This document shows positions 9,284 through 20,813 of a stretch of DNA of 64,000 nucleotides, in pieces. The number at the start of each line of letters is the position of its first letter. Positions within the stretch are counted from its first letter, which is position 1. The stretch is from Corynebacterium atypicum. Lineage in GTDB: Bacteria > Actinomycetota > Actinomycetes > Mycobacteriales > Mycobacteriaceae. The DNA is taken from contig NZ_CP008944.1 in assembly GCF_000732945.1 (NCBI RefSeq), positions 1,541,784 through 1,605,783 on the forward strand. Reading direction: 5' to 3'. The position numbers were made by a program, and so were the translations under genes. The notes beneath the pieces were generated by a model. It ran no database searches and was not told the origin of the DNA. It was given only the letters and a program-made list of their open reading frames with translations.

Positions 9284-9961
9284 CTAGCTGCGATCAGTAG
9301 GGGCTGTCGGGTCGATATCCGCATCGAGCGCGTCCCACATGACTCTCCCGCTTTCAGGGTGCTCCTGCAAGCTGCGGTCGATCCGGGCCCTACGCTGGCT
9401 CCCCTTGGCAAAGCGGGTGGCTCGATCCGGGTCGCTTCCCGGGCGCACGGCGGCGACCACGGCCGCTACCAGGGCTACCGCCGCCGCCACGATGGCCACG
9501 GCCGGGCCGGCGACGTGCACATCAACGGCAGCCAGCTCGGCCCACCCGGCCAAGGCCTTTTCGCTCGCCGCCGGCAGCTCCCCGGCGGTGTTGGTGAGCA
9601 GCGAGCGCACCCGCTCCGGATCGGCGCCGGCCGTGAGCACGTTCAGCGGCACCAGCGCGACGGCGCCCGCCAAGACGGCGCAGACGACGGCGACCACCCT
9701 GCGCCCGCCGCGGCGCAGCGCCAGGATCCCGACGGCTCCGGCCAGCAACGCCAACGCCACCGCGGTCAGTTCCGCCGCCCACGTACCACCGGCGATGGAA
9801 AAATCCGACGCGCCAGACTTGTCGTCCACCCCCAGGGCGGTGACCCACGTCATCCGGCTGGACACCCAGAGCGCCACGGCCGCTGCGGCAACCACCAGAG
9901 CGGAAAGGCGGGCGCGCCGGCGCCCGGTCGCCGAAGATCTGGATTTAACGCCTGCACTCAT
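9284..9961 (-). CDS. Trp-associated membrane protein (TIGR02234 type)
   Basis: A 225-aa protein with four predicted transmembrane helices: about residues 20-36, 62-82, 88-110 and 148-170. It has the family's characteristic SSRMTWVT after the first helix and a charged cytoplasmic C-terminal tail of about 55 residues. This family is found next to trp genes in actinobacteria (Rv1610 in M. tuberculosis lies between trpE and trpC). Here it sits between hisI, 5 nt upstream, and the trpC paralogue. The function is not established. Confidence 0.75.
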   Translation of the reverse strand: MSAGVKSRSSATGRRRARLSALVVAAAAVALWVSSRMTWVTALGVDDKSGASDFSIAGGTWAAELTAVALALLAGAVGILALRRGGRRVVAVVCAVLAGAVALVPLNVLTAGADPERVRSLLTNTAGELPAASEKALAGWAELAAVDVHVAGPAVAIVAAAVALVAAVVAAVRPGSDPDRATRFAKGSQRRARIDRSLQEHPESGRVMWDALDADIDPTAPTDRS

Positions 9962-9966
9962 GCCGC

Positions 9967-10392
9967 CTAATCTCCTTCGTCCACACGATTCGCGCCCCGC
10001 GCCGCAGGCGCCAGAAGTTGGTCCGCGTCGAAGCAGGTGCGATCTCCCGTATGGCAGGCCCCACCTTGCTGCATCACCTCGAGGAGCACCGTATCGCCGT
10101 TGCAGTCCAGCCGGACTTCCCAGACCTGCTGGGTGTGCCCGGACGTAAGCCCCTTGATCCAGTATTCCTGCCGCGAGCGCGACCAGTAGGTACCCCTGCG
10201 GGTGGCTAGCGTGTAGGCCAGCGCGTGGGAGTCCATCCAGGCGAGCATGAGCACCTCCTTGGTGCCCGCCGCCTGGACCACCGCCGGCACGAGCCCGGCG
10301 GGATTAAATTTCACCCGGGCGGCGATCTCCGGGTCCAACTGGCAATCGGCAGGGCTTCGAACGCCACCCTTCCCTTCTGAGCCCCGAGTCAT
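9967..10392 (-). CDS. hisI: Phosphoribosyl-AMP cyclohydrolase
   Basis: HisI (141 aa) opens the adenine ring of phosphoribosyl-AMP, step three of histidine synthesis. Diagnostic segments are [11 protein letters not shown], the [11 protein letters not shown]g-binding region, and the zinc-binding cysteines in [11 protein letters not shown]. The ATG at 10392 overlaps the hisF stop (ATGA), indicating translational coupling; the longer upstream extension of this frame is a shadow of hisF. The bifunctional HisIE arrangement is absent, so HisE must lie elsewhere. Confidence 0.95.
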   Translation of the reverse strand: MTRGSEGKGGVRSPADCQLDPEIAARVKFNPAGLVPAVVQAAGTKEVLMLAWMDSHALAYTLATRRGTYWSRSRQEYWIKGLTSGHTQQVWEVRLDCNGDTVLLEVMQQGGACHTGDRTCFDADQLLAPAARGANRVDEGD

Positions 10393-11165
10393 CGCCGCAC
10401 CTGCCTGCCCGCAGCGGCTAGGGCCTCCTTGGCCTCGGCGATGGTCACCTCGCCAAAGTGGAAAATAGAGGCCGCGAGGCACGCGTCGGCGCCGGCGTCG
10501 ATCGCCGGCGGAAAGTGCGCGGCCTGCCCGGCGCCGCCGGAGGCGATGATGGGCACGTTGACCGCCGCGCGCACCGCGGCGATCAGCTCCGTATCGAAGC
10601 CCGCCTTCGTCCCGTCCGCGTCCATGGAGTTGAGCAGGATCTCTCCCGCGCCGAGCATAACCCCCGTCCGGGCCCACTCCATGGCGTCGAGACCCGCCGA
10701 ACGCGTGCCCCCGTGCGTGGTCACCTCAAAGCCGCTGGGCTGCGGTTGGCTGCCCTCCGCCACCCGGCGCGCGTCCACGGATAACACGACGCACTGCGAG
10801 CCGAAGGTCTGGGCGATCTCTTGGATCAACTCTTTGCGCGCGATGGCAGACGTATTGATAGAGACCTTGTCGGCCCCGGCGCGCAGCAGCTCGCGGACGT
10901 CGTCCACGCTGCGCACTCCGCCGCCTACCGTCAGCGGGATGAACACCTCGGCCGCGGTACGGCGCACGACGTCCAGCATGGTGCCGCGGCCGGCCCGGGA
11001 CGCGGAGACGTCCAAAAAGGTCAGCTCGTCGGCGCCGGCGGCGCTATACCGGCTAGCCAACTCCACCGGGTCGCCGGCGTCCTTGAGGTTCTCAAAATTC
11101 ACGCCCTTGACCACCCGGCCGTCGTCGACGTCCAGGCACGGGATCACGCGAACTGCAAGCGACAT
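10389..11165 (-). CDS. hisF: Imidazole glycerol phosphate synthase cyclase subunit
   Basis: HisF (258 aa) uses ammonia passed from HisH to make imidazole glycerol phosphate and AICAR from PRFAR. It is a (beta-alpha)8 barrel with both catalytic aspartates visible: [16 protein letters not shown] near residue 11 and VVLSVDARR near residue 130. The VGGGVRS and ASGGAG phosphate-binding loops are present. It lies 69 nt after impA and overlaps hisI. Confidence 0.96.
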   Translation of the reverse strand: MSLAVRVIPCLDVDDGRVVKGVNFENLKDAGDPVELASRYSAAGADELTFLDVSASRAGRGTMLDVVRRTAAEVFIPLTVGGGVRSVDDVRELLRAGADKVSINTSAIARKELIQEIAQTFGSQCVVLSVDARRVAEGSQPQPSGFEVTTHGGTRSAGLDAMEWARTGVMLGAGEILLNSMDADGTKAGFDTELIAAVRAAVNVPIIASGGAGQAAHFPPAIDAGADACLAASIFHFGEVTIAEAKEALAAAGRQVRR

Positions 11166-11234
11166 TGCTGTTACGGCCTTTCCGTAGACAGTGGATACTC
11201 GGTTGGGGCGAGCGGCATCCGGCTCCGCGGCCGG

Positions 11235-12044
11235 CTAATCGCCGCTCGTCATGGCCCTTGCCCTGGCAATCGTAGTCATGATGGCTTCGTGCGAGGCCGG
11301 AGCCCCGGCGACTACACCTACGGACCGCGGGGTCCACGGGCGGCCGGCGGCGTCCGTGACCACCCGCCCGGCGGCCCGGGCAAGGAGCACCCCGGCGGCG
11401 TTGTCCCACAGGTGCGGCGAGAGCGACAATGCCCCGCCGAACACCCCCATCGCGGTAAACGCAAGGTCGACCCCGACGGAGCCGGTGATCCTTGGGCGCA
11501 GGAAGGTCTTGGCCAATTCGGCGAGTAGCGTCTGCCGAAATCGGCTGGAGTAATCCGACCCGCTGGGGGAGGCGACGGACGAGAACCCGACCTGGGCCGG
11601 AACATCGTCGGGGTTCGGGTCGGGGGTGAAATACTTCCCGTTCAACGTGATCGGCCCGCCGGCATACGTGGCCAGGCGACGGGCCACCACCGGGATCGAC
11701 GTCACTGCGACGACGGGCTGGCCGTGGTCGAGCAGGGAGATAAGGATCGCCGCCATGGGGTTATTCACCGAGTAGTTGGCCGTACCGTCGATCGGGTCGA
11801 CCACCCACGTGGGCTGCTCGCCCAGGCCACCCCCGCCCTCCTCGCCGAGTACCGGGATGCCGGTGCGCCGGCCAAGCTCAGCGCGCAGCAGCGCCTCGAT
11901 GTCCAGGTCTGCCTGAGTGGCAAAGTCGGCCGGGCCCTTGGTCACGCTCGGCGGCGCGCCCAGACGCTGGATAAACACCCGCTCCGCTTTACTTACCGCC
12001 TCTTCGGCCACCCTCAGAAGCCCCGCCCAATCCCGCTCGCCCAT
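11235..12044 (-). CDS. impA: Inositol monophosphatase-family phosphatase of the his cluster
   Basis: A 269-aa lithium-sensitive phosphatase superfamily member. Metal-site motifs are GEEGG near residue 66, VDPIDGTANY near residue 80, and HLWDNAAGVLLA near residue 205. The same gene (impA) lies between hisA and hisF in C. glutamicum. Enzymes of this family can act as histidinol-phosphate phosphatases, so a role in histidine synthesis is plausible, but inositol phosphate or another sugar phosphate is equally possible. It is preceded by a 91-nt gap from hisA and followed by 69 nt to hisF. Confidence 0.85.
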   Translation of the reverse strand: MGERDWAGLLRVAEEAVSKAERVFIQRLGAPPSVTKGPADFATQADLDIEALLRAELGRRTGIPVLGEEGGGGLGEQPTWVVDPIDGTANYSVNNPMAAILISLLDHGQPVVAVTSIPVVARRLATYAGGPITLNGKYFTPDPNPDDVPAQVGFSSVASPSGSDYSSRFRQTLLAELAKTFLRPRITGSVGVDLAFTAMGVFGGALSLSPHLWDNAAGVLLARAAGRVVTDAAGRPWTPRSVGVVAGAPASHEAIMTTIARARAMTSGD

Positions 12045-12135
12045 TCGTGCGCACCTCCTCGCGTACCGTCGCTCAACTCTGACCAGCTCGCTGCCCCACC
12101 GCCACGGGCGCAGGACAGCAAGCGAAACCTTTCCG

Positions 12136-12879
12136 CTAAGAGCCCTCGCCCCGGGCGTGCTGGAGCGCGTCCTTAAGGCTCAGTGTGTCCTCGAAGAGCG
12201 CCTTGCCGATGATCGCCGCATCGATGCCCTCGTCCACCAACCCGGCGAGCGTATCGACGTCGTCAAGCGTCGCGATGCCCCCGGACGCCGTGATCCGGGC
12301 GTCGGTAGCCGCAGAAATGTCGCGCAACAAGTCAACGTTGGGCCCTGTGAGCATGCCGTCCTGGGCCACGTCCGTGACCACAAAGCGCTGGCAGCCGGCG
12401 GCGTCGAGGCGCTCGAGCTCCTCCCACAGATCTCCGGCATCGTCCACCCAACCCTGGGTGCGGGTACGCCACTGGCCGTCTTTGCCCTCGACGGCGATAT
12501 CGACGGCCACGCGCTCGCCGTAGCGGGCCAGAACGTCCGCTATCCAATCCGGGCGGGAGAACGCGGCGGTCCCGATGTTCACCCGGGTCGCGCCCGTGGC
12601 CAGCGCCCGCTCCAGCGACTCCGAGTCCCGGATGCCGCCGGCTAACTCGACGTCAATGTCTAGTTTTCCGATCACCTGCGCCATCAACTCGGCGTTCGAG
12701 CCGCGAGAAAATGCGGCGTCTAAGTCGACGAAGTGCAGCCAGGTGGCACCCGCCTCCTGCCAGCGCAAGGCCGACTCGAGCGGGTCGCCATAGGATTTCT
12801 CGGTGCCGGCAACCCCGCGCTCCAAGCGCACGGCCTTGCCGCCGACGACGTCTACTGCGGGCAAAAGGGTAAGGCTCAT
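12136..12879 (-). CDS. hisA: Phosphoribosylformimino-AICAR ribotide isomerase
   Basis: HisA (247 aa) isomerises ProFAR to PRFAR. Barrel motifs include LLPAVDVVGGKAVRL with the first catalytic Asp, VELAGGIRD, and VVTDVAQDGMLTGPN with the second catalytic Asp. Actinobacteria without trpF use a dual PriA enzyme; corynebacteria that have trpF use a HisA-only form, and sequence alone does not settle which this is. A GTG two codons upstream (12885) is possible. I prefer ATG 12879, because a -10-like TAGACT (12889-12894) lies 9 nt before it and there is no Shine-Dalgarno. Confidence 0.92.
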   Translation of the reverse strand: MSLTLLPAVDVVGGKAVRLERGVAGTEKSYGDPLESALRWQEAGATWLHFVDLDAAFSRGSNAELMAQVIGKLDIDVELAGGIRDSESLERALATGATRVNIGTAAFSRPDWIADVLARYGERVAVDIAVEGKDGQWRTRTQGWVDDAGDLWEELERLDAAGCQRFVVTDVAQDGMLTGPNVDLLRDISAATDARITASGGIATLDDVDTLAGLVDEGIDAAIIGKALFEDTLSLKDALQHARGEGS

Positions 12880-12945
12880 AGACACGTAAGTCTAGCCGGC
12901 CTGAGCCCGCCGAGTGGGGATGCCCGCCACTGACCCGCTTCCCGG

Positions 12946-13593
12946 CTAGAGCGTGTCTACCCAGTTGCGCAGCAGGCGCGCGCCCGCCTCGCCGGACTTC
13001 TCCGGGTGGAACTGCGTGGCCCATAAGGGGCCGTTTTCTACCGCCGCGACGAACCTTTCGCCGGCGTAGTCTGCCCAGTGCACCAGGGGCGCGCGGGTCA
13101 GCCCGTCGGTTTCCAGCTCCCAGGCGCGCACCCCGAAACTGTGCACGAAGTAGAAGTATTCCTCTGCCACGCCGGCAAACATCGCCGAGCCCGGGTCCAC
13201 GCTCACCGTGTTCCAGCCCATATGCGGTAGCACGGGGGCTTTCAGCCGCTCTACCGTGCCGGGCCACTGGCCACAGCCGTGCGCGTCGCCGCCTTCCTCC
13301 GAGGCCTCAAAGAGCACCTGCATGCCCACGCAGATCCCTAGGACCGGACGCCCGCCGGCGAGGCGCTGCCCGATGATCCGCGGTCCTTTCACGCGTTCCA
13401 GCCCGGACATGCAGGCAGCAAAGGCACCTACACCGGGCACCACCAGGCCGTCAGTGGCAAGGGCGCGCTGCGGGTCCACGGTGAGCTCCACCTGCGCGCC
13501 CGCGCGCTCCAACGCTCTCGAGGCCGAGCGGATGTTGCCTGCGCCGTAGTCGAGAAGCACCACGCTCGGGCGCGGCTGGGATGAATCAGACAT
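12946..13593 (-). CDS. hisH: Imidazole glycerol phosphate synthase glutaminase subunit
   Basis: HisH (215 aa) is a class I glutamine amidotransferase that feeds ammonia to HisF. The catalytic triad is visible: Cys in [13 protein letters not shown] near residue 86, and His and Glu in [10 protein letters not shown] near residue 196. The oxyanion-strand PGVGAF is also present. It lies only 9 nt after the MFS gene and is separated by 66 nt from hisA. Confidence 0.95.
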   Translation of the reverse strand: MSDSSQPRPSVVLLDYGAGNIRSASRALERAGAQVELTVDPQRALATDGLVVPGVGAFAACMSGLERVKGPRIIGQRLAGGRPVLGICVGMQVLFEASEEGGDAHGCGQWPGTVERLKAPVLPHMGWNTVSVDPGSAMFAGVAEEYFYFVHSFGVRAWELETDGLTRAPLVHWADYAGERFVAAVENGPLWATQFHPEKSGEAGARLLRNWVDTL

Positions 13594-13602
13594 GGAAAAA
13601 TC

Positions 13603-15072
13603 CTAACCCTTTGGCTTTGAGTGCGGGTCCCGCGGCGACGCCTTGCCAGGGGCGGGCCGATCCGGCGCATTGCGGGCCTTCCATCCAGGCTGCGGCGGCC
13701 GCCGGCGCAGCAGATTAGCCACTTCGACCGGGGTGACCTGCGCACGACGCCGCAACGCGCGCGCCCCGCGCGCCGCCCGGCGCGCGACCGGCACCTGGCG
13801 CAGCCTAGCCCTGGTGTTGGAGTACTCGGCGATCCGGTAGCGCCCGGCGATCGCGTCGGCGATGGTGGCCATCAGCCCCACCGCGATGACGGCGGCGCCC
13901 AAGGCGAACGACGTGGCAAAGCTTGCGCCCGCGGCCACCACCCCGAAGAGCATCGAACCAATGCCGGTGCCCGAGTCGTACGCCCCATTCCAGATCGCCG
14001 AGGCGTCCGAGACCCGCGAACGTGGTAGCCGGGAGAACATCGCGAGTAGCGCTTCGTTTTGCACGATCCCGAAGCCACCGCCGAACAGGATCGCCGCTAG
14101 CACCAGCCACCACACCGACCACTCAGCGAACATGACCGCAGCCATCAACGCCACCCCAAGGCAGGCCATGACCTGCCCGGGCCGTATCGTCGCCCCGGGC
14201 ATACCGCGGCGATCCGCGATGACCCCGGACGCATAGCGAAAGACCATCGACGCCCCGCCGACGATCGAGAGCATGAAGCCCGCGATCACGGCGCCGGTGA
14301 CCGGATCGAGCTCGATCACGGCCGCGGGCAAGAATGTTGATACGGCCCCGAAACTCATCGAAATCGTCATCACCGCGGCCGCCGGGATGGTCACCAGCTT
14401 CCAGGTGGGTACCTGCGAGGCCGCGCCCCGTTCCTCGAAGGCCGGCTCGGAACGCCGGCTTTCGTCAGCGGGCTTGATCGCCGGGATGCGCAGGCACATA
14501 GCCGCCGCCCCGACGGCGATGACCGCCCCGATGAGATAGGTGATGCCAAACCCTTTTCCCGCGTTGACCAGACCCAATCCGATGGGCAGGCAGACCATCT
14601 GGCTGACCCCCAAGAACACCCCGAGCATCCCGGAGGCCTTGCCCAAGAATCGCACTGGCACCAGCTCGGCCACGAGCGCCGATTCGGCCACCGTCAGCGC
14701 GCCAAAGCCAAAACCGCGGAGGGCAGAAAAAGCCAGCGCCGGCACCACCGACATGCCCCAGAAGTGCCCCAGGGCCGGCACCCCGAGCAGGAACGCGGAA
14801 ACCGCCATCACCGGGCGGTAGCCGAAGCGCCGCAGTAGCGCCGGGGTCACCACCTGGGTTGCGACCGTGGTCAGGATGAACGCCCCGGTGGTCCCGCCGG
14901 CGAGCACCTCAGAGCCGCCGGCCTCCAAGACGGCCAGCGGGACGATGGGCAAAAGCACTGACCAGCTGCCGAAGGCGCACGCGACAGCGAGCAGCGTAGG
15001 GACGTACCCGGGACAGGCCCAGATGCTTGGCCGCTGTTCGATCTCCGCCCGGTCCGGCACGCCGTGGGCCAC
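13603..15072 (-). CDS. Major facilitator superfamily transporter in the his operon
   Basis: A 489-aa protein with about twelve transmembrane helices and a long basic C-terminal tail of about 75 residues rich in Arg and Ala. It resembles the MFS transporter that occupies the same place, between hisB and hisH, in the C. glutamicum his operon. Its substrate is unknown; export of histidine or a pathway intermediate is a guess from context only. The start is GTG with a GAGGTAG ribosome binding site lying across the end of the preceding small gene, 5 nt away, so the genes are co-transcribed. Confidence 0.75.
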   Translation of the reverse strand: MAHGVPDRAEIEQRPSIWACPGYVPTLLAVACAFGSWSVLLPIVPLAVLEAGGSEVLAGGTTGAFILTTVATQVVTPALLRRFGYRPVMAVSAFLLGVPALGHFWGMSVVPALAFSALRGFGFGALTVAESALVAELVPVRFLGKASGMLGVFLGVSQMVCLPIGLGLVNAGKGFGITYLIGAVIAVGAAAMCLRIPAIKPADESRRSEPAFEERGAASQVPTWKLVTIPAAAVMTISMSFGAVSTFLPAAVIELDPVTGAVIAGFMLSIVGGASMVFRYASGVIADRRGMPGATIRPGQVMACLGVALMAAVMFAEWSVWWLVLAAILFGGGFGIVQNEALLAMFSRLPRSRVSDASAIWNGAYDSGTGIGSMLFGVVAAGASFATSFALGAAVIAVGLMATIADAIAGRYRIAEYSNTRARLRQVPVARRAARGARALRRRAQVTPVEVANLLRRRPPQPGWKARNAPDRPAPGKASPRDPHSKPKG

Positions 15073-15077
15073 CTACC

Positions 15078-15305
15078 TCAGCCCCCCCCGATCAGCATGA
15101 CGAGGGCGATCGCCACCAGCACGGCGGCGAACAGCGCGCAAGCGATCGCCAGTTTCTTCGCATCCGCCTGGTAAGCAGAAATCGTCGCCCCCACCGCCAG
15201 CCCAGCGACGGCAAACATGGCGTAGATCGGCCAGGGGTTCTCCTGCCCAGCCCCTTCAGCTGCAGCGCGCAGCGCGGCGAGCTGGGCGAACTCAGCTTCG
15301 CTCAC
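15078..15305 (-). CDS. Small two-helix membrane protein between hisB and the MFS gene
   Basis: A 75-aa protein with two predicted transmembrane helices (about residues 25-43 and 52-72), a charged N-terminus and a terminal Gly-Gly-Gly. The GTG start overlaps the hisB stop (GTGA), so translation is coupled. A small open reading frame occupies this place in the C. glutamicum his operon too. I recognise no domain. It may assist the adjacent transporter. Confidence 0.65.
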   Translation of the reverse strand: MSEAEFAQLAALRAAAEGAGQENPWPIYAMFAVAGLAVGATISAYQADAKKLAIACALFAAVLVAIALVMLIGGG

Positions 15306-15913
15306 AGGGCCCCCTTCGTCGACGGCACCCCGGTCACCCGGGGGTCCTTCTGTGCAGCGGCGCGTAGCGCCCGCGCCACGGCCTTGTACTCGGCCTCCGT
15401 GACGTGGTGCGGGTCGCGGCCCGAATGGCAGATCACGTGCAGGGCGGTGCGCGAATTGAGCGCAAGGGACTCAAAGAAGTGCCGGTTGATCACCGTGGCG
15501 TAGTGGCCACCGATGACCTGGTGCACCATGTGCTCTGGCTCGCCGCGCATCACAAAATACGGCCGCCCGGAGAAGTCCACGACGGCCTCCACGAGCGCCT
15601 CGTCCATCGGCAGCTGGCAGGAGCCGAACCTGCAGATGCCCTCTTTCGTCCCGATCGCCTCGAGGAACGCCTGGCCGAGCACAATATCCGTGTCCTCGAC
15701 GGTGTGGTGGGCGTCGACCTCGATGTCGCCGGTGACCTTGAGGTCCAGGTCAAAGAGACCGTGGGTGGCAAAGGCACAGAGCATGTGGTCAAAGAACGGC
15801 AGCCCGGTGGCGATATTCGATTTCCCGGTTCCGTCCAGATCAAGGCGCAGGTCGATGTCTGTCTCTGCGGTTGAGCGCTTGATGCGCGCCGCGCGCGCGG
15901 GCTCTAAGCTCAC
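15302..15913 (-). CDS. hisB: Imidazoleglycerol-phosphate dehydratase
   Basis: HisB (203 aa) dehydrates imidazole glycerol phosphate to imidazole acetol phosphate. The two manganese-binding repeats are visible: the [13 protein letters not shown] and [14 protein letters not shown] pair, and the HFFESLA and [16 protein letters not shown] pair. It is the monofunctional form, without a phosphatase domain. The frame is open upstream to 16021, but the GTG at 15913 is preceded by GAAAGGA and matches homologue starts. It is 34 nt after hisC. Confidence 0.95.
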   Translation of the reverse strand: MSLEPARAARIKRSTAETDIDLRLDLDGTGKSNIATGLPFFDHMLCAFATHGLFDLDLKVTGDIEVDAHHTVEDTDIVLGQAFLEAIGTKEGICRFGSCQLPMDEALVEAVVDFSGRPYFVMRGEPEHMVHQVIGGHYATVINRHFFESLALNSRTALHVICHSGRDPHHVTEAEYKAVARALRAAAQKDPRVTGVPSTKGAL

Positions 15914-15947
15914 GGTGTACGGGTCCTTTCTTCGGGTTGAATTAGCC

Positions 15948-18536
<2,589 letters not shown>

Positions 18537-18609
18537 TCACGTCGCCTGCCATTGTATGGCCTGGCTCTCGCCCGGCGGCCTCCTACCCCCGCGGAGTCGG
18601 CGTGGTCGA

Positions 18610-19125
18610 TCAGCTTTCTACCGCGGCCCCTCCGGCCTGCTCTTCGTCCTGCTCGCTATGCTCGTCAGCCAGGTCCACGGCCAGGGCGGAAAAATAGAGC
18701 ACTGCGGCGCTCAAGCTCGCAGCGATAAACGGCGCGACGCCCCGGCGCACGGGAGCGGCGATCGTGCGGGGCGGGTCGGCAATCAGGCTGGCCACCGCGT
18801 CACCCACGACGCCGCAGACGGCCACCCCGAGCGCCGCCAGGAGCGCGAGCCAGATGAGCATGGCCACTCCGCGCGCGGCGGGCGCGCGAATGTACGTCGC
18901 AAGCGCCATCACGGCCGATACGGCGCAGGTGGCGACCACGAACCAGAAAAACCCGCGAAACGACGCCCCGCTCGCAGCCGGACCGACGGCCGCTAAGTCG
19001 TAGTCCAGCGTCAGGGTGAGTCTTGGCCGCAGCACACCCCATACCGCCCCCACCAACGCATACAGGGGCATCGCCAGGCTGAATACGCCGGCGGCGGCGT
19101 GGACTAGCGGTCGCAGAACGTCCAC
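18610..19125 (-). CDS. Four-helix membrane protein (DUF2567-like)
   Basis: A 171-aa integral membrane protein with four predicted helices (about residues 10-32, 58-80, 86-110 and 130-150) and an acidic C-terminus (DLADEHSEQDEEQAGG). The architecture resembles actinobacterial DUF2567 proteins; I am not certain of the assignment. The GTG start lies inside the end of the upstream lipoprotein gene (22-nt overlap), implying coupling. It lies upstream of hisD on the same strand with about 150 nt between. Confidence 0.6.
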   Translation of the reverse strand: MDVLRPLVHAAAGVFSLAMPLYALVGAVWGVLRPRLTLTLDYDLAAVGPAASGASFRGFFWFVVATCAVSAVMALATYIRAPAARGVAMLIWLALLAALGVAVCGVVGDAVASLIADPPRTIAAPVRRGVAPFIAASLSAAVLYFSALAVDLADEHSEQDEEQAGGAAVES

Positions 19126-19811
19126 TTGCCGTTCTCGCGGGCAAAGCGCATGACCTGGGTATCCGACTGCCCATCGACGTTCGCCGTCACGGTGGCACTC
19201 GCCGTGTCCCCATTGACGCGAGTGTCAGAAACGGTGACACCCCGGTATTCGGGGATGACCTGCTGCGGAAGGTTCTTCATAGGGATATCGAGCATCGGCT
19301 CGTTGGCGATTTGTTCGGCGCCGCCGCTTTGCCGGACTACCGCCTGGCAGCTGTTGCCGATCATGTAGCCCACGACGTCGCGCATGGTGTTGTTGCCGTC
19401 GAAGGCGTAGTAGCCTTTGACCAGCGAGTCGATAGCTTTGGCATCTTCGGCGCTGGCGGGTGCCCCCTCGACGGGGGCGATGTTCGGGCGTTCGACGTCG
19501 GCGGCGAACGGGTCGGTGATTGCGGGCGGGGTGGCGTTGCGCTCCGCGGCGGCCGCGCGGTCTTGCCGCTGGCGCTGTCTATCGGCGGCGGCTTTCTCCT
19601 CGGCTTCTTTCTTCTGAGCTTCTTCGGACTTCTCTGCGGCAGCCTTATCCTGTTCCGTGTCCTTTTCGGCCGCCTTCGACGTGCTCACCGTGGTGGTCGC
19701 ATCCGCCTGGTCCTTGTCGGCCTCCTTGTCCTTGCCGCAACCGGTCATCGCTACCGCGCCGGTAAGGACGACGGCCGCGAGCTTGACCGCCCTCGATGTC
19801 GAAGTGCTCAT
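19104..19811 (-). CDS. Lipoprotein with charged linker
   Basis: A 235-aa lipoprotein. The signal peptide ends in a lipobox (GAVAMTGC), so the mature protein starts at Cys near residue 24. Then comes a highly charged, Lys/Glu/Ala/Gln-rich segment of about 75 residues that probably forms a coiled coil or spacer. After it a globular domain of about 125 residues ends in 'MRFARENGKWTFCDR', reminiscent of Mtb12-like secreted antigen folds. ATG 19811 has AGGATAA before it; the longer upstream frame is not needed. Function unknown, located at the outer face of the membrane. Confidence 0.75.
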   Translation of the reverse strand: MSTSTSRAVKLAAVVLTGAVAMTGCGKDKEADKDQADATTTVSTSKAAEKDTEQDKAAAEKSEEAQKKEAEEKAAADRQRQRQDRAAAAERNATPPAITDPFAADVERPNIAPVEGAPASAEDAKAIDSLVKGYYAFDGNNTMRDVVGYMIGNSCQAVVRQSGGAEQIANEPMLDIPMKNLPQQVIPEYRGVTVSDTRVNGDTASATVTANVDGQSDTQVMRFARENGKWTFCDR

Positions 19812-20036
19812 GTGGGTTATCCTGCCTAACGTCGGTGCGCAGCGCGTCCTTGGGCGCACGGGGCCGGCGTGGGCCACTCGTGAAAAAAGAGGCGCCAAGA
19901 CGTTGATACGCGAGGTTTCTTGAGGATTCTTCCACAGGATACTCGCCCGGCGGACCGGCCCGGCACACTAACCCGCGCTAGCGCCACCCCCGCGCCCGGG
20001 GCGCAGGTGGCAAGTCGCACGGCCAGGAAGCCTCCG

Positions 20037-20042
20037 TAGGAT
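20037..20042 (+). promoter_or_regulatory. -10 box fixing the TetR gene start
   Basis: TAGGAT ends 7 nt before GTG 20050. This favours a leaderless mRNA starting at that GTG rather than at the ATG at 20041, which overlaps the hexamer itself. Confidence 0.5.
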
Positions 20043-20049
20043 GGCGGGC

Positions 20050-20730
20050 GTGCGCATCAATCGCGATCAGATCGTCGAACAAGCCTTAGAGTTGCTTGCC
20101 GCCTACGGGCTCGCCGACGTCACCATGCGGCGGGTAGCCGCAGGACTTCACGTTGCCCCCGGCGCGTTGTACTGGCACATCAAGAACAAGCAAGAGCTCA
20201 TCGCGGCGATGGCGCGCCAGATCCTGGCACCGGTGCTGGAGCACTCGACCAGCGGGCGGCATCCAGGCGCGCCGGGCAAGGGCACTAGCTCGCCTAGAAC
20301 GGGCACCGACGCCGCGGAGCTTTTGGCCACGTTTCGGCGCTGCGTGCTGGCCATTCGCGACGGCGCGGAGGTCGTCTCTGCGGCGATCTCTGCCCCTGCG
20401 TTGCGCGAGGAGGTGCTAGCCCGCTTGTGCGCCGCCCTTGCCGGCACGCCGGGCACCTCGGCGCAGCTTCGCCTGGTGGCAACCGCGTTGCTGAACTTCG
20501 CCATCGGCGCGGTCATCACCGAGCAGGGGGCCAGCCAGCTTCGGCTCGCGGCCGGCACCGAGGCCCGATCCGCCACCACGGGGGCGCCAGCCGATGCGCC
20601 CAGGAGCGACTCAAGCGACTCTAGCGACTCAGCGGCTTTGTCCCGCGGGTTTAGCGGCGGCGTGGAACTGATTTTGCACGGAGCACGCAACCTACACCAG
20701 GCCGCACAGGCGCCAACTGAGCTGCCCTGA
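20050..20730 (+). CDS. TetR-family transcriptional regulator
   Basis: A 226-aa regulator with an N-terminal TetR helix-turn-helix (INRDQIVEQALELLAAYGL, then VTMRRVAAGLHVAPGALYWH, about residues 1-50) and an all-helical ligand-binding domain. The VAPGALYWHIKNKQEL stretch is typical of the TetR/AcrR class. A Ser/Asp-rich patch (SDSSDSSDSA) near residue 185 is unusual. It lies immediately upstream of glgX in the same direction, 83 nt apart, so it may control glycogen breakdown, but autoregulation or an unrelated target is equally possible. Confidence 0.85.
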   Translation: MRINRDQIVEQALELLAAYGLADVTMRRVAAGLHVAPGALYWHIKNKQELIAAMARQILAPVLEHSTSGRHPGAPGKGTSSPRTGTDAAELLATFRRCVLAIRDGAEVVSAAISAPALREEVLARLCAALAGTPGTSAQLRLVATALLNFAIGAVITEQGASQLRLAAGTEARSATTGAPADAPRSDSSDSSDSAALSRGFSGGVELILHGARNLHQAAQAPTELP

Positions 20731-20813
20731 TTGGGCCTGTCGATGGGTCTTTAAGGATTCAGGTGTGTCGGGAAAACAACTTTGCCCACCGGTAGCGACT
20801 AACATTTTTAGCC

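Noticed and set aside
20041..20049. ATG at 20041 as start of the TetR gene
   Set aside because: It overlaps the TAGGAT hexamer, and the GTG at 20050 lies at the usual leaderless distance and begins directly with the conserved helix.
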